From Sphingopyxis panaciterrae (GTDB lineage: Bacteria > Pseudomonadota > Alphaproteobacteria > Sphingomonadales > Sphingomonadaceae), in the NCBI RefSeq assembly GCF_011762125.1, contig NZ_JAASQN010000003.1, positions 186,001 to 250,000 of the forward strand: a DNA stretch of 64,000 nt, given 5' to 3'. Below, in pieces: positions 16,997 through 26,398 of the stretch; the first letter of the stretch is position 1; every line of letters starts with the position of its first letter. A model generated the notes under the pieces. It was not told the origin of the DNA, did no database searches, and saw only the letters and a program-made list of their open reading frames with translations. The translations under genes and the position numbers were made by a program.

Positions 16997-17316
16997 AGGC
17001 AGGCCTTGACCTTATCCGAACCCGATCCGACGGGGAGGCTGGACCTCAGTTCCAGGCGGCTGCCGGTGTCAGTGCCGATGATGTCCCAGCGTATAACCGG
17101 TGCGCCGAACCCGTTCTTGCGTACGACCACATAGTGATTTTCGTCAGCGCGAATGGCGGGGTTGTCGCCTTGGAGGCTCAGGGCAATGCAGCCCGCCACG
17201 ACGTCGGGCTTTTTCGGGCTGACCAAGGTCATGTCGATTTCGTCCTTGCCGAGGCCGGCGGGACTTGCGGCGCAACCGGTCAGGGCGAGAGCGGCGATTG
17301 CAACAGTTAAACGCAT
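16993..17316 (-). CDS. lipoprotein moron (107 aa), minus strand
   Basis: ATG 17316 is chosen because GGAGGGGG lies just upstream. The product begins MRLTVAIAALALTGCAAS: a short signal peptide with a clear LTGC lipobox (Cys15), so it is a predicted lipoprotein, probably exposed in the periplasm. Two further cysteines (CIA near residue 48 and the penultimate KACL) could pair. It is the only minus-strand gene among the phage structural genes and is placed between chaperone and tape measure, the pattern of a moron expressed from its own promoter in the lysogen. A superinfection-exclusion or surface-change role is possible but unproven. Confidence 0.75.
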   Translation of the reverse strand: MRLTVAIAALALTGCAASPAGLGKDEIDMTLVSPKKPDVVAGCIALSLQGDNPAIRADENHYVVVRKNGFGAPVIRWDIIGTDTGSRLELRSSLPVGSGSDKVKACL

Positions 17317-17350
17317 AGTTTCCCCCTCCGAATAGGCGGGCAACAATAGG

Positions 17351-17366
17351 CCGGATACATGTCCGG
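17351..17366. promoter_or_regulatory. palindrome in the promoter region of the lipoprotein moron
   Basis: CCGGA and TCCGG flank TACATG, a 16-base inverted repeat 35 bases upstream of the minus-strand lipoprotein start. A TTGAAA-like -35 on the minus strand lies further up. It may be an operator for the moron promoter. Confidence 0.35.
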
Positions 17367-17424
17367 CGCGAGCTTTTTCAACATTCCGGCATCCAATTGG
17401 CCGGTTCAACGATGGGAGTAGACC

Positions 17425-19524
17425 GTGGCCGATAATGTCGTCGCGCGGCTGCGCATCCTGTTGGGGATGGACAGCGCGGAGGTGAATGCCAGCGCGCGGC
17501 AGACCGACAAGGAAGTGACGAAGATGTCGAAAGGCATCGCGTCGGCAGCCAAGATCGCGACGACGGCGCTGGGCGCGTTAGGGGCGGCGTTCACCGTCGA
17601 TGCGGTGGTCCGGGTCACCAAGGAAGCGATCAAATATACGACGGCGATCAAGGACCAGGCGCGCGAAGCGGGCGTGACGACGAAGTCGCTGCAGGAATAT
17701 CGCTATGCGGCGCTGATGGCCGGGGTGTCGAACGATCAGCTTGCCGACGGACTGAAGGAGCTGACGCTGAAAATCGGTGAGGCGGCAGACGGGAGCAAGT
17801 CGGCCGCGGCGATGTTCGGCGATTATGGCGTCAGCATCCGCGATGCCAATGGCCAGGTGCGCAACGCGGCCGATATCCTGCCCGAGCTGGCCGATGCCTA
17901 TATGAGCCTGCAATCGCCCGCCGAACGGGCAACCTTCGCGGCGAAGCTGTTCGGCGAGGAAGCCGGGCCGAAGATGCAGGCGCTGCTGGAGCAGGGCAAG
18001 GCGGGGATGAACAATTATCGCGCGGCGGCCGAAGAGCTGGGCATGGTCATCAGCGACGTCAACATCAAGAAGGCCGAGGATGCCGAAAAGAAGATGGCGG
18101 CGCTCAGCCGGGTGTTGTCGGTCAATATCGCCACGTTCGTTGCCGAAAATGCCGATGCGATCGCCAATCTGACCGACAAGCTGCTGGAGCTGGCCGGAGC
18201 GGCGGTGCGGGCCATGAATGCGTGGAACAAGTGGCAGGGCGGTCCCGGCAGTCCGTCGGCGCAGGCCGAAAATCTGCGCATCATTCGTCAGAACCGGGGC
18301 GACGTGCAGACGGGGTCGTCGATGATCGGCGACACCTATGCGGTTGGCGATCGAGGCACGACACGGCGCACGGGCTACATCGATGCGTTCGGTAATCCCT
18401 ACAAAAAGGATCGGCGCATCCGGTTGCCCAAGGGCGGGCGTGGCGGCGGCGGTGGTGCCAATGCCATCGGATCCTCGCTGTTCGGTGGCACAGACTTTGC
18501 GCAGTTCATGCCGGGGACAGCGGGGCCGGACTGGATCAAGGCGGCGGCGAACGATTATGTCGATATCGCCGCGTCGGCCGCCGAAATGGCACGGGAGAAT
18601 GACAAGGCGCGGGCGACGCTGGCCGAAATGGCGAACGAGCATTCGCCGCGCCTGCTGAGCAACGTCAAGGCGCTGGTGCCCGAGATGGCCCGGCTGGACG
18701 CCGACCTGCAGCGAATATTGGATCGTCTGTATCCCGAAGAGGCACGGGCGCGCGAATATCGGGACGAGGTGGCGTTGCTCAACGAAGGGCTGAAGGCCGG
18801 GCGGATCAGTGCCGAGGATCATCGCCGCGCGATCGCCGACCTGCGCAACGAATATACGGGTCTGACCGAAGCGTTGCGCGAAACGCAGATTGCCGTCGTC
18901 GATGGCGGCAAGTCGCTGGACGATATTTCAGACGATATTTCCGACCGGCTGCCGAAGGCGCTGCGCAGTGTCGACGACGCCGCCGACGAGCTGCGCGTGC
19001 GGTTTGTCGGCAGCTTTGCGCAGATGACCGACGGGGCGCTGCGCGAGGTCAACCGGTTCGTGAACGGCATCAAATCGGGCAATTTCCTGGACATCATCGG
19101 CGGGCTGCTGGGTGCGATCGACGGGATCGCGGGTATCGTGACGGGCGGCAAGGGAACGAAGATTTTCGGCATGTCGTTCGGGGGTGGCGGACGCGTGCCA
19201 GGTGCGGCGACGGGGATCGATGGGACGCTGGGCGGATATTCGGGGATCGACCGCAATTTGTTGTCGATGAACGGCGAACCGATGTTGCGGGTGTCGCGCG
19301 GCGAAAAGCTGACGATCACGCCGGCGAACGACCGTGACGGCATGGGCGGCGGCGGCCAGGATGGCACCCTGACGGTGCGGTTGGAGAAGGACGGGTCGAT
19401 GTCGGCGTATCTGGCGGGCATCGCCGGTCAGGTGGTCGACGCACGCACCCCGGCGATCGCCAAGGGGGCGGCGTCGGCGGCGGTGGCGAAGGTCGGCCGC
19501 ATGCAGCAGAAAATGATTAGCTGA
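17425..19524 (+). CDS. tail tape measure protein
   Basis: The 699-residue protein starts at GTG 17425. It is long, largely helical and alanine-rich, with an N-terminal hydrophobic helix (AAKIATTALGALGAAFTVDAV, about residues 38-57) and a second glycine-rich region near the C terminus (GLLGAIDGIAGIVTGGKG). The segment EYRYAALMAGVSNDQLADGLKELTLKIGEAA-type repeat (residues about 88-115) is typical of tape measures in this group. The protein sets tail length and passes DNA at infection. Its gene follows the chaperones as expected. Confidence 0.88.
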   Translation: MADNVVARLRILLGMDSAEVNASARQTDKEVTKMSKGIASAAKIATTALGALGAAFTVDAVVRVTKEAIKYTTAIKDQAREAGVTTKSLQEYRYAALMAGVSNDQLADGLKELTLKIGEAADGSKSAAAMFGDYGVSIRDANGQVRNAADILPELADAYMSLQSPAERATFAAKLFGEEAGPKMQALLEQGKAGMNNYRAAAEELGMVISDVNIKKAEDAEKKMAALSRVLSVNIATFVAENADAIANLTDKLLELAGAAVRAMNAWNKWQGGPGSPSAQAENLRIIRQNRGDVQTGSSMIGDTYAVGDRGTTRRTGYIDAFGNPYKKDRRIRLPKGGRGGGGGANAIGSSLFGGTDFAQFMPGTAGPDWIKAAANDYVDIAASAAEMARENDKARATLAEMANEHSPRLLSNVKALVPEMARLDADLQRILDRLYPEEARAREYRDEVALLNEGLKAGRISAEDHRRAIADLRNEYTGLTEALRETQIAVVDGGKSLDDISDDISDRLPKALRSVDDAADELRVRFVGSFAQMTDGALREVNRFVNGIKSGNFLDIIGGLLGAIDGIAGIVTGGKGTKIFGMSFGGGGRVPGAATGIDGTLGGYSGIDRNLLSMNGEPMLRVSRGEKLTITPANDRDGMGGGGQDGTLTVRLEKDGSMSAYLAGIAGQVVDARTPAIAKGAASAAVAKVGRMQQKMIS

Positions 19525-19534
19525 GCCAGACGAG

Positions 19535-20122
19535 ATGATCGACCTTCCCGACACGCCGGGTCCGGCGGATTCCGAATGGCATCCGCTCGACTTTGGCTCG
19601 ACGCGCGTCCCGCCGCTGGGCGGGGCGGTGCAGCGGATCAATCGCAACGGCAATCGTTATGCCATCCAGGTGCAGCTGCCGTCGCTATCATTGTCGGATG
19701 CCCTAAGGTGGCGGGCGCGGCTGACCAGTGCAGTTCGCGAGGGTGCGCGCTGGAAAATCCGGCAAGTGGGGCTACCGATTGCGTCATTCGGGGATGTGCG
19801 CGTCGCAGGCGCCGAGCAGACGGGAATGTTCCTGACCGTCGATGGCGGCACCGCAGGGGCGCCGTGGGCGCTTGGTCAATTCGTGAATCTGATCGTCGGC
19901 GGGCAGCGGTATTTGCATCAAATGGCCGAGCCTGGTGCGTTCGCCGCTGACGGAACCGCGACGTTGCCGTTGGTCGAGCCGCTGCGCGTGGTGCCCGGCG
20001 ATAATGATGTCATCGACTGGGCGCCACGGATCGAAGGATTTGTGCCCCAAGAATCCGCGGTGATGCGGATTGGCAGCGATCGGCGCGGCTATGGCGGATT
20101 TTACATCGAGGAAATGGGCTGA
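19535..20122 (+). CDS. distal tail protein (195 aa)
   Basis: The 195-residue beta-rich product follows the tape measure, the place of distal tail proteins that form the hub ring in siphophages and gene transfer agents (the gene transfer agent counterpart is g12). No enzyme motif is visible. The stop overlaps the next start (GATGGC). The role is assigned from position and general composition only. Confidence 0.6.
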   Translation: MIDLPDTPGPADSEWHPLDFGSTRVPPLGGAVQRINRNGNRYAIQVQLPSLSLSDALRWRARLTSAVREGARWKIRQVGLPIASFGDVRVAGAEQTGMFLTVDGGTAGAPWALGQFVNLIVGGQRYLHQMAEPGAFAADGTATLPLVEPLRVVPGDNDVIDWAPRIEGFVPQESAVMRIGSDRRGYGGFYIEEMG

Positions 20123-20730
20123 TGGCGCTGGGCGATCGCTTCATCGCGCTGGTCGGGCTGGCGCAGTTCGACTTTCCGGGGCGAACGGTGCGGCTGGCCG
20201 ACGGCGGTGTCGCGAAAATGGACGGGGAGTTGTTTCACGCCAAAGATGAGGTGTTCGGCGCCTTGGCTGAGGCCGACCCGATCGACGAAGCGATGGGCGA
20301 TGCACTGCCAGATGGCGGCATCACCCTGTTCATACCCCAGGAAACGGCGCTGTCGGTTGTCATGAACCCGGCACTGCAAGGTTGCCGCGTCCGGTTCTGG
20401 CACGGCGAACTGGACATGGCGACGGGGGTAGCGACGGGGGAGATGCTGCGCGACACGCTGGTCGACCAGGTGATGTGGGATCCGATCGAGCGAAAGCTGT
20501 CGCTGACGCTGATGGGGCGGACCGAGCGGCTGGCGGTGATCAACCGCGGCAATTACGCCTGCGCGGCGTTTCACAAGTCGGTGTATCCGGGCGAGCGCGG
20601 GTTCGACAATTGTACCGACGCGCAGTTTCAGAAGGCGTGGGGCACGGCGGGGGCGCCGCGCGGCGTGACGTCGGGGTCGGGTGGCGGCGGGGCGCGCAAC
20701 GCAGCGGACCTGATGCGGGGGCTGCGATGA
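20122..20730 (+). CDS. baseplate hub protein, DUF2163/BR0599-like
   Basis: The 202-residue protein ends with FHKSVYPGERGFDNCTD, close to the Cys-containing C-terminal pattern of the DUF2163-type hub proteins (the R. capsulatus gene transfer agent g13 family). The rest is beta-rich. The neighbours match the same order: tape measure, distal protein, this protein, peptidase, tip protein. It probably forms the baseplate hub around the tube tip. Confidence 0.7.
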   Translation: MALGDRFIALVGLAQFDFPGRTVRLADGGVAKMDGELFHAKDEVFGALAEADPIDEAMGDALPDGGITLFIPQETALSVVMNPALQGCRVRFWHGELDMATGVATGEMLRDTLVDQVMWDPIERKLSLTLMGRTERLAVINRGNYACAAFHKSVYPGERGFDNCTDAQFQKAWGTAGAPRGVTSGSGGGGARNAADLMRGLR

Positions 20731-21191
20731 AGCGCCGCGCACGGGACCGCCAGACGGGGCGGTATGTGAAATCGCTGGCGGCGCGGGTCGAGCGGACCGA
20801 ACGGACGCTGCGCGATTGGCGCGAGCGGCCGTTTCAGTGGTGCTGCGTCCATCTGGCGCGCGCGCATGCGCGTAACATGGGGCATCGCAAGTTGCCCGTC
20901 GTGCCCGATGTGGCGAGCGCGGCCGATGCGGTGCGGGCTCTGAAAGCGATGGGGTATCGGTCGATCGCCGAGATGATGGACGCGCATTTCGAGCGGCTGC
21001 AGGCGCCCGCCTTTGCACTGGTCGGCGATCTGTTGCTGTTGCCCGGCGAGGATGGCCGCGCGGACGTGCTGGGGGCAATCGGCATTGCCGACGGCGCGGG
21101 TAATATCTGGGCCTGGCACGATGCAGGTACGGGCAAGCTAGACGTGATCAAGCAGGCGCAGGCGGCGGCGGTAGCGGGGTGGCGGCTGTGA
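20727..21191 (+). CDS. tail peptidase-like protein (NlpC/P60-type candidate)
   Basis: ATG 20727 overlaps the preceding stop; the upstream frame extension is an overlap artefact. The 154-residue protein contains WRERPFQWCCVHLARAHARN (residues about 31-50), the context of the catalytic cysteine in NlpC/P60-type or DUF6950-type peptidases, and later DGAGNIWAWHDAGTG. The counterpart in gene transfer agents (g14) is a cell-wall peptidase that helps tail entry. A complete Cys-His dyad cannot be confirmed by eye, so the enzyme call is moderate. Confidence 0.6.
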   Translation: MKRRARDRQTGRYVKSLAARVERTERTLRDWRERPFQWCCVHLARAHARNMGHRKLPVVPDVASAADAVRALKAMGYRSIAEMMDAHFERLQAPAFALVGDLLLLPGEDGRADVLGAIGIADGAGNIWAWHDAGTGKLDVIKQAQAAAVAGWRL

Positions 21192-23095
21192 GCAAGGTTT
21201 TTCGCGCCGTCGGCGTAGTCGCGGGCGTGGTGTCTTCGGTCGCGGCCTTTGTCCCGGGCGGGCAGTTGGTGGCGGCTATTGCGGGCGCTGTGTCGGTTGC
21301 AGCCAGTATCGGTGCGCAGTTGACCGTGAAAAAGCCGCGCGTGACGGGGGCGATCAATAACCGGATGATCGGTGGCAGCAACCCGATGCCCTATCTGATG
21401 GGGCTGGCCTTTTCCGCCGGGGCGCAGGTGGTCGATGAGGGGTATGGCGGGCGGGTCGACAAGGTCGATAATCCGTACAGCTTTACCGGCGTCGTCCATA
21501 GCTGTTGCGGGCCGTGCGACGGGATCGACAGTTATCTGGTCGATTGGAACACCGTGTCGATCAGTGGCGGCGCGGCGAGCGGATATTATGCCGGGTTCCT
21601 GTTCGTCGGTAGCCAGTTGGGGCAGCGGCCCGAGCCGGGGGTATTGACGCCGCAATGGGGTGGATGCCCGAACTGGGGCAGCGCATACAAGCTGTCGTCG
21701 ATGTTCGCGACCGGATGGTCGATGAAGTTCGACAAGAAGGGCAAGGTTTACGCGGGCGGACAGCCGCCGTTCGGGATCGTCGGGCGTGGGGTGCGGGTTT
21801 ACGATCCGCGACTGGACAGCACGTTCCCAGGCGGGTCGGGCCCGCAGCGCGTCACCGACGAATCGACCTGGGCCTATTCGCGCAACCCGGCGCTGCACGC
21901 CGGCACCTATGCCTATGGCCGCTGGGTCAATGGCAAGCTGGTGTTCGGGATCGACCAGGGCGACGCGGTCGATTTCGGGGCGGTCGCGGCGTGGGCGAAT
22001 GTGTGCGACGCGAACGGGTGGACGGTCAACGGGACGATTTACGAACCGGTCGAAAGCCGGTGGAACAATCTGAAGAAAATATGCCAGGCTGGCGGCGGCG
22101 AGCCCATCCCAGGGCCGGTAATTGGGTTTTCGTGGCGGGCGCCGCGCGTTGCGCTGGACACGATCCGCGCCGCCGATCTGGCGCCGGGGCCGTTGGGCAC
22201 GACGGCGATGCAGGGGTGGGCGACACGGATCAACACGATGCGGCCGAAGTTCCGCAGCCCGGCGCATCAGTGGTCGGACACGCCCGCCGATGCGGTGAAG
22301 GTCGCGGCGTTCGTCACCGCCGACGGAGAGGAAAAGAGCGAAGAGAATGTGCTGGAGCTGGTCACCGACGTCGACCAGGGGGCCGAGCTGACGCTGTACG
22401 AGATATACGAGCGGCGCGAAGCGGGGCCTTTCACGGTGACGGTCGGGCCGCGGCTGCAGGCCTATGGCGTCGGCGACAGCCTGACGATCGCCGAGGATTG
22501 CGAGTTGTGGCCGGTGGAGATCGTCGGGACGGTCAAGAGCCGGTCTATCGACCCGGCGACGGGATATTCGACGCTGGAACTGATCGGGGAGACGCCGTCG
22601 AAGCATGCGGCGGTGCTGGGCGCAACGGGCGGCGTTTCCGACGCGCCGACCCCGCCGGCGCCGGGGACGTCCGACGGGGTGCTGGGGAACAACAGCGATC
22701 CGTTTGGCTATGTTTCGAACTTGATCGGGACCAGCTACGCCGTCGGGCTGACGGTGACGGCGACCGACAGCAGCATCACGATCAGCGACCATGACCGGTC
22801 TTATAGCGACCGCGAGGCGCTGACCCCGGTCGACGGCGTCGTGATATCGTCCGGCATCGATCCCGCAACGAATTATTACGGATATTATGACGACGGCGAC
22901 CGGCTGGGCGGCGCGGTGTCGTGGCAGGTGACCGAGGATTATTTCGAGGCGCAGAACAGCGTCACGCACCCCGACCGGCATTTCGGATTCTACATCACGA
23001 CCGATGTCGTTGGCGGCAGCGGCTCTTCGGGCGGCGGTTCGCTGCCGCCGGCGGGCGGTGGGTACAATCCGTATCGCCCGGTCGACGATTCATAA
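21179..23095 (+). CDS. tail tip / central fibre protein, J-like
   Basis: The 638-residue protein starts at GTG 21179 (or GTG 21188) and overlaps the peptidase gene. The N terminus is hydrophobic (GVVAGVVSSVAAFVPGGQLVAAIAG), followed by GNNPMPY-like IGGSNPMPYLMG, typical of J-like tip proteins. Middle domains show PAHQWSDTPADAVKVAAFVT and SRSIDPATGYSTLELIGETPSK, the hub-domain signatures. The C terminus is Gly/Ser/Pro-rich. It probably carries the fibres and contacts the host receptor. Confidence 0.78.
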   Translation: MAAVSKVFRAVGVVAGVVSSVAAFVPGGQLVAAIAGAVSVAASIGAQLTVKKPRVTGAINNRMIGGSNPMPYLMGLAFSAGAQVVDEGYGGRVDKVDNPYSFTGVVHSCCGPCDGIDSYLVDWNTVSISGGAASGYYAGFLFVGSQLGQRPEPGVLTPQWGGCPNWGSAYKLSSMFATGWSMKFDKKGKVYAGGQPPFGIVGRGVRVYDPRLDSTFPGGSGPQRVTDESTWAYSRNPALHAGTYAYGRWVNGKLVFGIDQGDAVDFGAVAAWANVCDANGWTVNGTIYEPVESRWNNLKKICQAGGGEPIPGPVIGFSWRAPRVALDTIRAADLAPGPLGTTAMQGWATRINTMRPKFRSPAHQWSDTPADAVKVAAFVTADGEEKSEENVLELVTDVDQGAELTLYEIYERREAGPFTVTVGPRLQAYGVGDSLTIAEDCELWPVEIVGTVKSRSIDPATGYSTLELIGETPSKHAAVLGATGGVSDAPTPPAPGTSDGVLGNNSDPFGYVSNLIGTSYAVGLTVTATDSSITISDHDRSYSDREALTPVDGVVISSGIDPATNYYGYYDDGDRLGGAVSWQVTEDYFEAQNSVTHPDRHFGFYITTDVVGGSGSSGGGSLPPAGGGYNPYRPVDDS

Positions 23096-23109
23096 CGAAG
23101 GAGGGCCGA

Positions 23110-23499
23110 GTGGCGGCGCAAAATAACTATCCGGCGCGGGTGCGAGCGGGCGGGGCGGCTTATATCCCGCTGACCGCCTTCAACAACCGTGATTATCCGT
23201 TGCTGATCGTCTTTCGCGGCGTCGACCTGACCACCGCGACTTTTCGCGGGCAGGTGCGGTCACGGCCCGACGCCGACGGCGCCCCGCAGGCAGAATTCAG
23301 CTTCACGTCGGAACTGGTCGACGGATCGACGGTGGTTACGGGGTCGATCGCCAAGGCCGACATCGTGGCGTTGCCAGTGGCGGCCGAGCCAGGCGCGGCG
23401 TCGCTGTCTTACTACGACATCAGCATCGAGATGGTCGGCGGCATCGAGGAAACCAAATTCGCGGGAGAATTTTACCGGGCAGGGAGTATCACGAAATGA
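23110..23499 (+). CDS. small tail-associated protein (129 aa)
   Basis: GTG 23110 is preferred because a perfect GAAGGAGG lies just upstream. The 129-residue beta-rich product (PLLIVFRGVDLTTATFRGQV, FAGEFYRAGSI at the end) lies between tip protein and tail-fibre gene and overlaps the fibre start. It resembles small virion proteins that attach fibres, but no named family is certain. Confidence 0.6.
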   Translation: MAAQNNYPARVRAGGAAYIPLTAFNNRDYPLLIVFRGVDLTTATFRGQVRSRPDADGAPQAEFSFTSELVDGSTVVTGSIAKADIVALPVAAEPGAASLSYYDISIEMVGGIEETKFAGEFYRAGSITK

Positions 23500-25388
23500 G
23501 CACGCCGATCACGTTGGGCGGTACACCGATTGTCGTCGAATTCGGCGACAGCACGCTTTTGGCGCAGAAGGCGGCGGAGAATGCCGCAGCCGAGGTCGGC
23601 CTGGCGCAGGCAGAGAGGGTGCTGGCCGAAGCCGCGCGGGACAAGGCACGCGATTGGTCGCAGGGCACCACTCCCGACGGACCTGGTACGAAGAGCGCGA
23701 AAGAATGGTCCGAGGCCGCTTCCTCGATCGTCTCGGGCGTCGATGTTAAAGCGACCGACTCGCTCAAAGACACCTACAGTTCTGACCGTAATGCAGCCGC
23801 TCAACGCCAGATGTATTGGCCGGTAAAAGCGGTGTTCGAACAGGGCTATTTCAACGGCAGCGGCGTTGAGACGGCGAACACGACCTATCTGCGCACGGTC
23901 GATCGGATCCCGGTCAAGGCTGGCGATGTGTTCACGACATCGACCACGGGTCTTTGGGTGATGGCGGCGTATATTTTTGACGCTGCAGGCACTTTCATAG
24001 CCGCGACGACGGTGCAGGCCACCAAGGGCGGTGTGACGCTGATCCCGAACGACGGTTTTGCGCGGCTGATCATTCGGAAAAATCCAGCCGTCAACGTGAC
24101 CCCTGCCGATGTGCTGAACCATGATCCTGGCATACGCATGGTGCCGAACCTGAAGCTTGCCCGCCCGCTCAATCCCGGATTGGGGCCGGAAAGCGTCCCC
24201 CGCGGCGCCCTCGCTTCGGCAACGAAAACGGTCACCAATTTGCCCATTCTGCTTGGCGGCTTTCTGGGTGATAACAGCCCTGCTGCCAACGCAACACGGG
24301 CATCGACGACCTTCCTGCATCTCGGCAAGGGCAGCGTCATCACCACGACGGACGGCTTCGAGTTTGCGCGATATATCTACAATTCCGCGCGCGAAAACAT
24401 CGGCGGCGATTCGACGTGGAACACCAGCATCACGGTCGCCAACGACATGCTGGTTCGCCTGCACCTCCATAAGAGCGACAACAGCTCGCTTGTCGGCATC
24501 GACACGGCGCCATGGCTGACGATTGATTGGGTTCAGCCCGCCCTTGTGACCAAGGCCGGCGATATCGCGGACGGCGTTATCACTATCGATCATCTGTCAT
24601 TCGACATTCCCGGAGCGCAGCCAGCGCCGGACTCCTTTCATCTGGTTTGGCTCTTGGGCGAAAGTCATGTTGCCGGGCGCGCGCCGACCATGCCTGATCC
24701 CGTCATAGCGGGAAGCGGGTATAAATATATCCGCTCTAGCACTTCGCTTGGCCAGCTTGCGGACCCCACCGGCAATGATTCGACAGCCTTGCTCGGCCGC
24801 GGCTCCTATGGCCCCGCAATCGGCAAATCCATGCTGTCGGCATCAGGCGGATCGACCGGCGCCATCATCGTCAACAGTGCGATGGGCGGATCCAAAATTA
24901 GCGAATGGGCCTCGGGACAGCCCAACTGGACTCAAGCCCTCGCCGACATCGCGGGGGCTATAGCTGCAATCAAGGCCGCTAAAATCGCGATATCGGGGTG
25001 CTCGATCGTGATCGGCCTCGGCAGCAATGATGCCGGGGTGCCTACACCCAAAGCGGACTTCAAGGCCGGCGAGCTAGACCTGATCGGGCGAGCGCGCACT
25101 GCGCTGAATGCGGGTGAAGTGCCTGCCGGGATCGTGCTGACCGCGCCGTTCGCGAATGGCACCTCTTATGCCGCCGCTGTCGCCTACATTCAGGAGGCTG
25201 AAGTCGAACTTGCCAATGAGGAGTCAGGCGTCTTCCTTCTGACCGACGTGACGCGCTACGCCATTTCGCGAGGCTGGTACATCGACACCGTCCATATGAA
25301 CCAGACGGCCAATGACAACATCGGTCGGGCGGGTGGCCCCGCACTTTTCGTGCACGGCGCTGGCCGAGCACCGGCGGGCTTGGCGTGA
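23496..25388 (+). CDS. tail fibre/spike with SGNH-type esterase domain
   Basis: The 630-residue protein has an N-terminal helical region (residues about 20-75) rich in Ala and Glu, a beta-rich middle, and a C-terminal SGNH hydrolase domain. The SGNH blocks are visible: LLGESHVAG with nucleophile Ser390, IGLGSNDAG with Asn511 near it, and DTVHMN with Asp597 and His600. SGNH enzymes remove O-acetyl or similar ester groups, so this tail protein probably modifies an acetylated surface polysaccharide during adsorption. The substrate is unknown. Base composition is slightly less GC-rich than the structural genes, as often seen for swapped fibre genes. Confidence 0.82.
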   Translation: MSTPITLGGTPIVVEFGDSTLLAQKAAENAAAEVGLAQAERVLAEAARDKARDWSQGTTPDGPGTKSAKEWSEAASSIVSGVDVKATDSLKDTYSSDRNAAAQRQMYWPVKAVFEQGYFNGSGVETANTTYLRTVDRIPVKAGDVFTTSTTGLWVMAAYIFDAAGTFIAATTVQATKGGVTLIPNDGFARLIIRKNPAVNVTPADVLNHDPGIRMVPNLKLARPLNPGLGPESVPRGALASATKTVTNLPILLGGFLGDNSPAANATRASTTFLHLGKGSVITTTDGFEFARYIYNSARENIGGDSTWNTSITVANDMLVRLHLHKSDNSSLVGIDTAPWLTIDWVQPALVTKAGDIADGVITIDHLSFDIPGAQPAPDSFHLVWLLGESHVAGRAPTMPDPVIAGSGYKYIRSSTSLGQLADPTGNDSTALLGRGSYGPAIGKSMLSASGGSTGAIIVNSAMGGSKISEWASGQPNWTQALADIAGAIAAIKAAKIAISGCSIVIGLGSNDAGVPTPKADFKAGELDLIGRARTALNAGEVPAGIVLTAPFANGTSYAAAVAYIQEAEVELANEESGVFLLTDVTRYAISRGWYIDTVHMNQTANDNIGRAGGPALFVHGAGRAPAGLA

Positions 25389-25440
25389 TGCCGGACAGCC
25401 ACGGCAACACCGAACAATCCCCAGCAAAAGGAAATTCGAT

Positions 25441-25983
25441 ATGAGCATCGAAACGATGATCGACGCCACGATCGGCAAGGAAGGCGGCTACAGCAATCAC
25501 CCCGCCGACAAGGGCGGCCCGACCCGCTGGGGAATGACCGAACGGGTGGCGCGCGCGAACGGCTATCAGGGCGATATGCGGACGCTGCCGCGCGAAACGG
25601 CGGTGGCGATTTATCGCCTGGTCTATGCGATCCGCCCGGGCTTTGCCGCGGTGGCCGAGATCGACAGTGCAGTCGGCGAGGAATTGTTCGACACGGGCGT
25701 CAACATGGGGCCGTCGGTGCCAGCGCTGTGGTTCCAGCAGGCGCTGAATGCGCTGAACGATGGCGGCAAGCTGTACGCCGACATCAAGGAAGATGGCGAC
25801 ATCGGCCCGGCGACGCTGGGGGCGTTCAGGGCGTATCTACGCGCGCGTGGCAGCGAGGCCAGCAAAGTCATGCTGCGGGCACTGAATGCGATGCAGGGGG
25901 CGCGCTATATCGAACTGTCGCGGATGCGGGTCGCGAACGAAGCCTTTACCTATGGGTGGCTGCGCACGCGCGTCGCGGTGTGA
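25441..25983 (+). CDS. endolysin, GH108 family N-acetylmuramidase
   Basis: ATG 25441 gives 180 residues, the normal length. The N terminus IDATIGKEGGYSNHPADKGGPTRWGMT is diagnostic of GH108 (catalytic Glu14). The C-terminal half matches the peptidoglycan-binding part (LFDTGVNMGPSVPALWFQQALNAL). The enzyme cuts the glycan backbone of peptidoglycan at lysis. It stands first in the lysis cassette, before holin and spanins. Confidence 0.92.
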   Translation: MSIETMIDATIGKEGGYSNHPADKGGPTRWGMTERVARANGYQGDMRTLPRETAVAIYRLVYAIRPGFAAVAEIDSAVGEELFDTGVNMGPSVPALWFQQALNALNDGGKLYADIKEDGDIGPATLGAFRAYLRARGSEASKVMLRALNAMQGARYIELSRMRVANEAFTYGWLRTRVAV

Positions 25984-26017
25984 ACCACGAAAACCAACGA
26001 TAATCAGGGGCGCGCCC

Positions 26018-26398
26018 ATGGAAAATTTCTCCCTATCCGACTGGATCACGGCGGCGGGCTACACGTTGCTGGCGTCGGTCGCGGGGCTGCTGGGGCATGT
26101 GATGCGCGAGCATGACAAGGGCAATCCGCTGTCGTGGTGGCGTGCCGCGGCCGAGACATTCTCTTCGGGGCTCGTCGGCTTCCTCGTCATGCTGCTTTGC
26201 CGCGCGATGGATATCGACCCTTTGTGGTCGGGGTTCATCGTCGGCATCTTCGGTTGGCTGGGTGCGAATGCGTCGATCCGGCTGCTCGAGCGGCTGGTCT
26301 ATGAAAAACTGGGGCTGAAGCTGCGCGCCAACACCGACAAGCGGGTTAAGGCGGCGCGGAGCGGGGGAGACAGGGCAACCGAAGGAGAGCAGCCATGA
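26018..26398 (+). CDS. holin-like membrane protein (126 aa)
   Basis: ATG 26018 follows a CAGGGG site. The product has three likely membrane segments (TAAGYTLLASVAGLLGHVM, SSGLVGFLVMLLCRAM, WSGFIVGIFGWLGANAS) and a charged C-terminal tail, typical of class I-like phage holins. Its place between endolysin and spanins fits a holin that opens the inner membrane. The stop overlaps the next start (ATGA). Confidence 0.78.
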   Translation: MENFSLSDWITAAGYTLLASVAGLLGHVMREHDKGNPLSWWRAAAETFSSGLVGFLVMLLCRAMDIDPLWSGFIVGIFGWLGANASIRLLERLVYEKLGLKLRANTDKRVKAARSGGDRATEGEQP

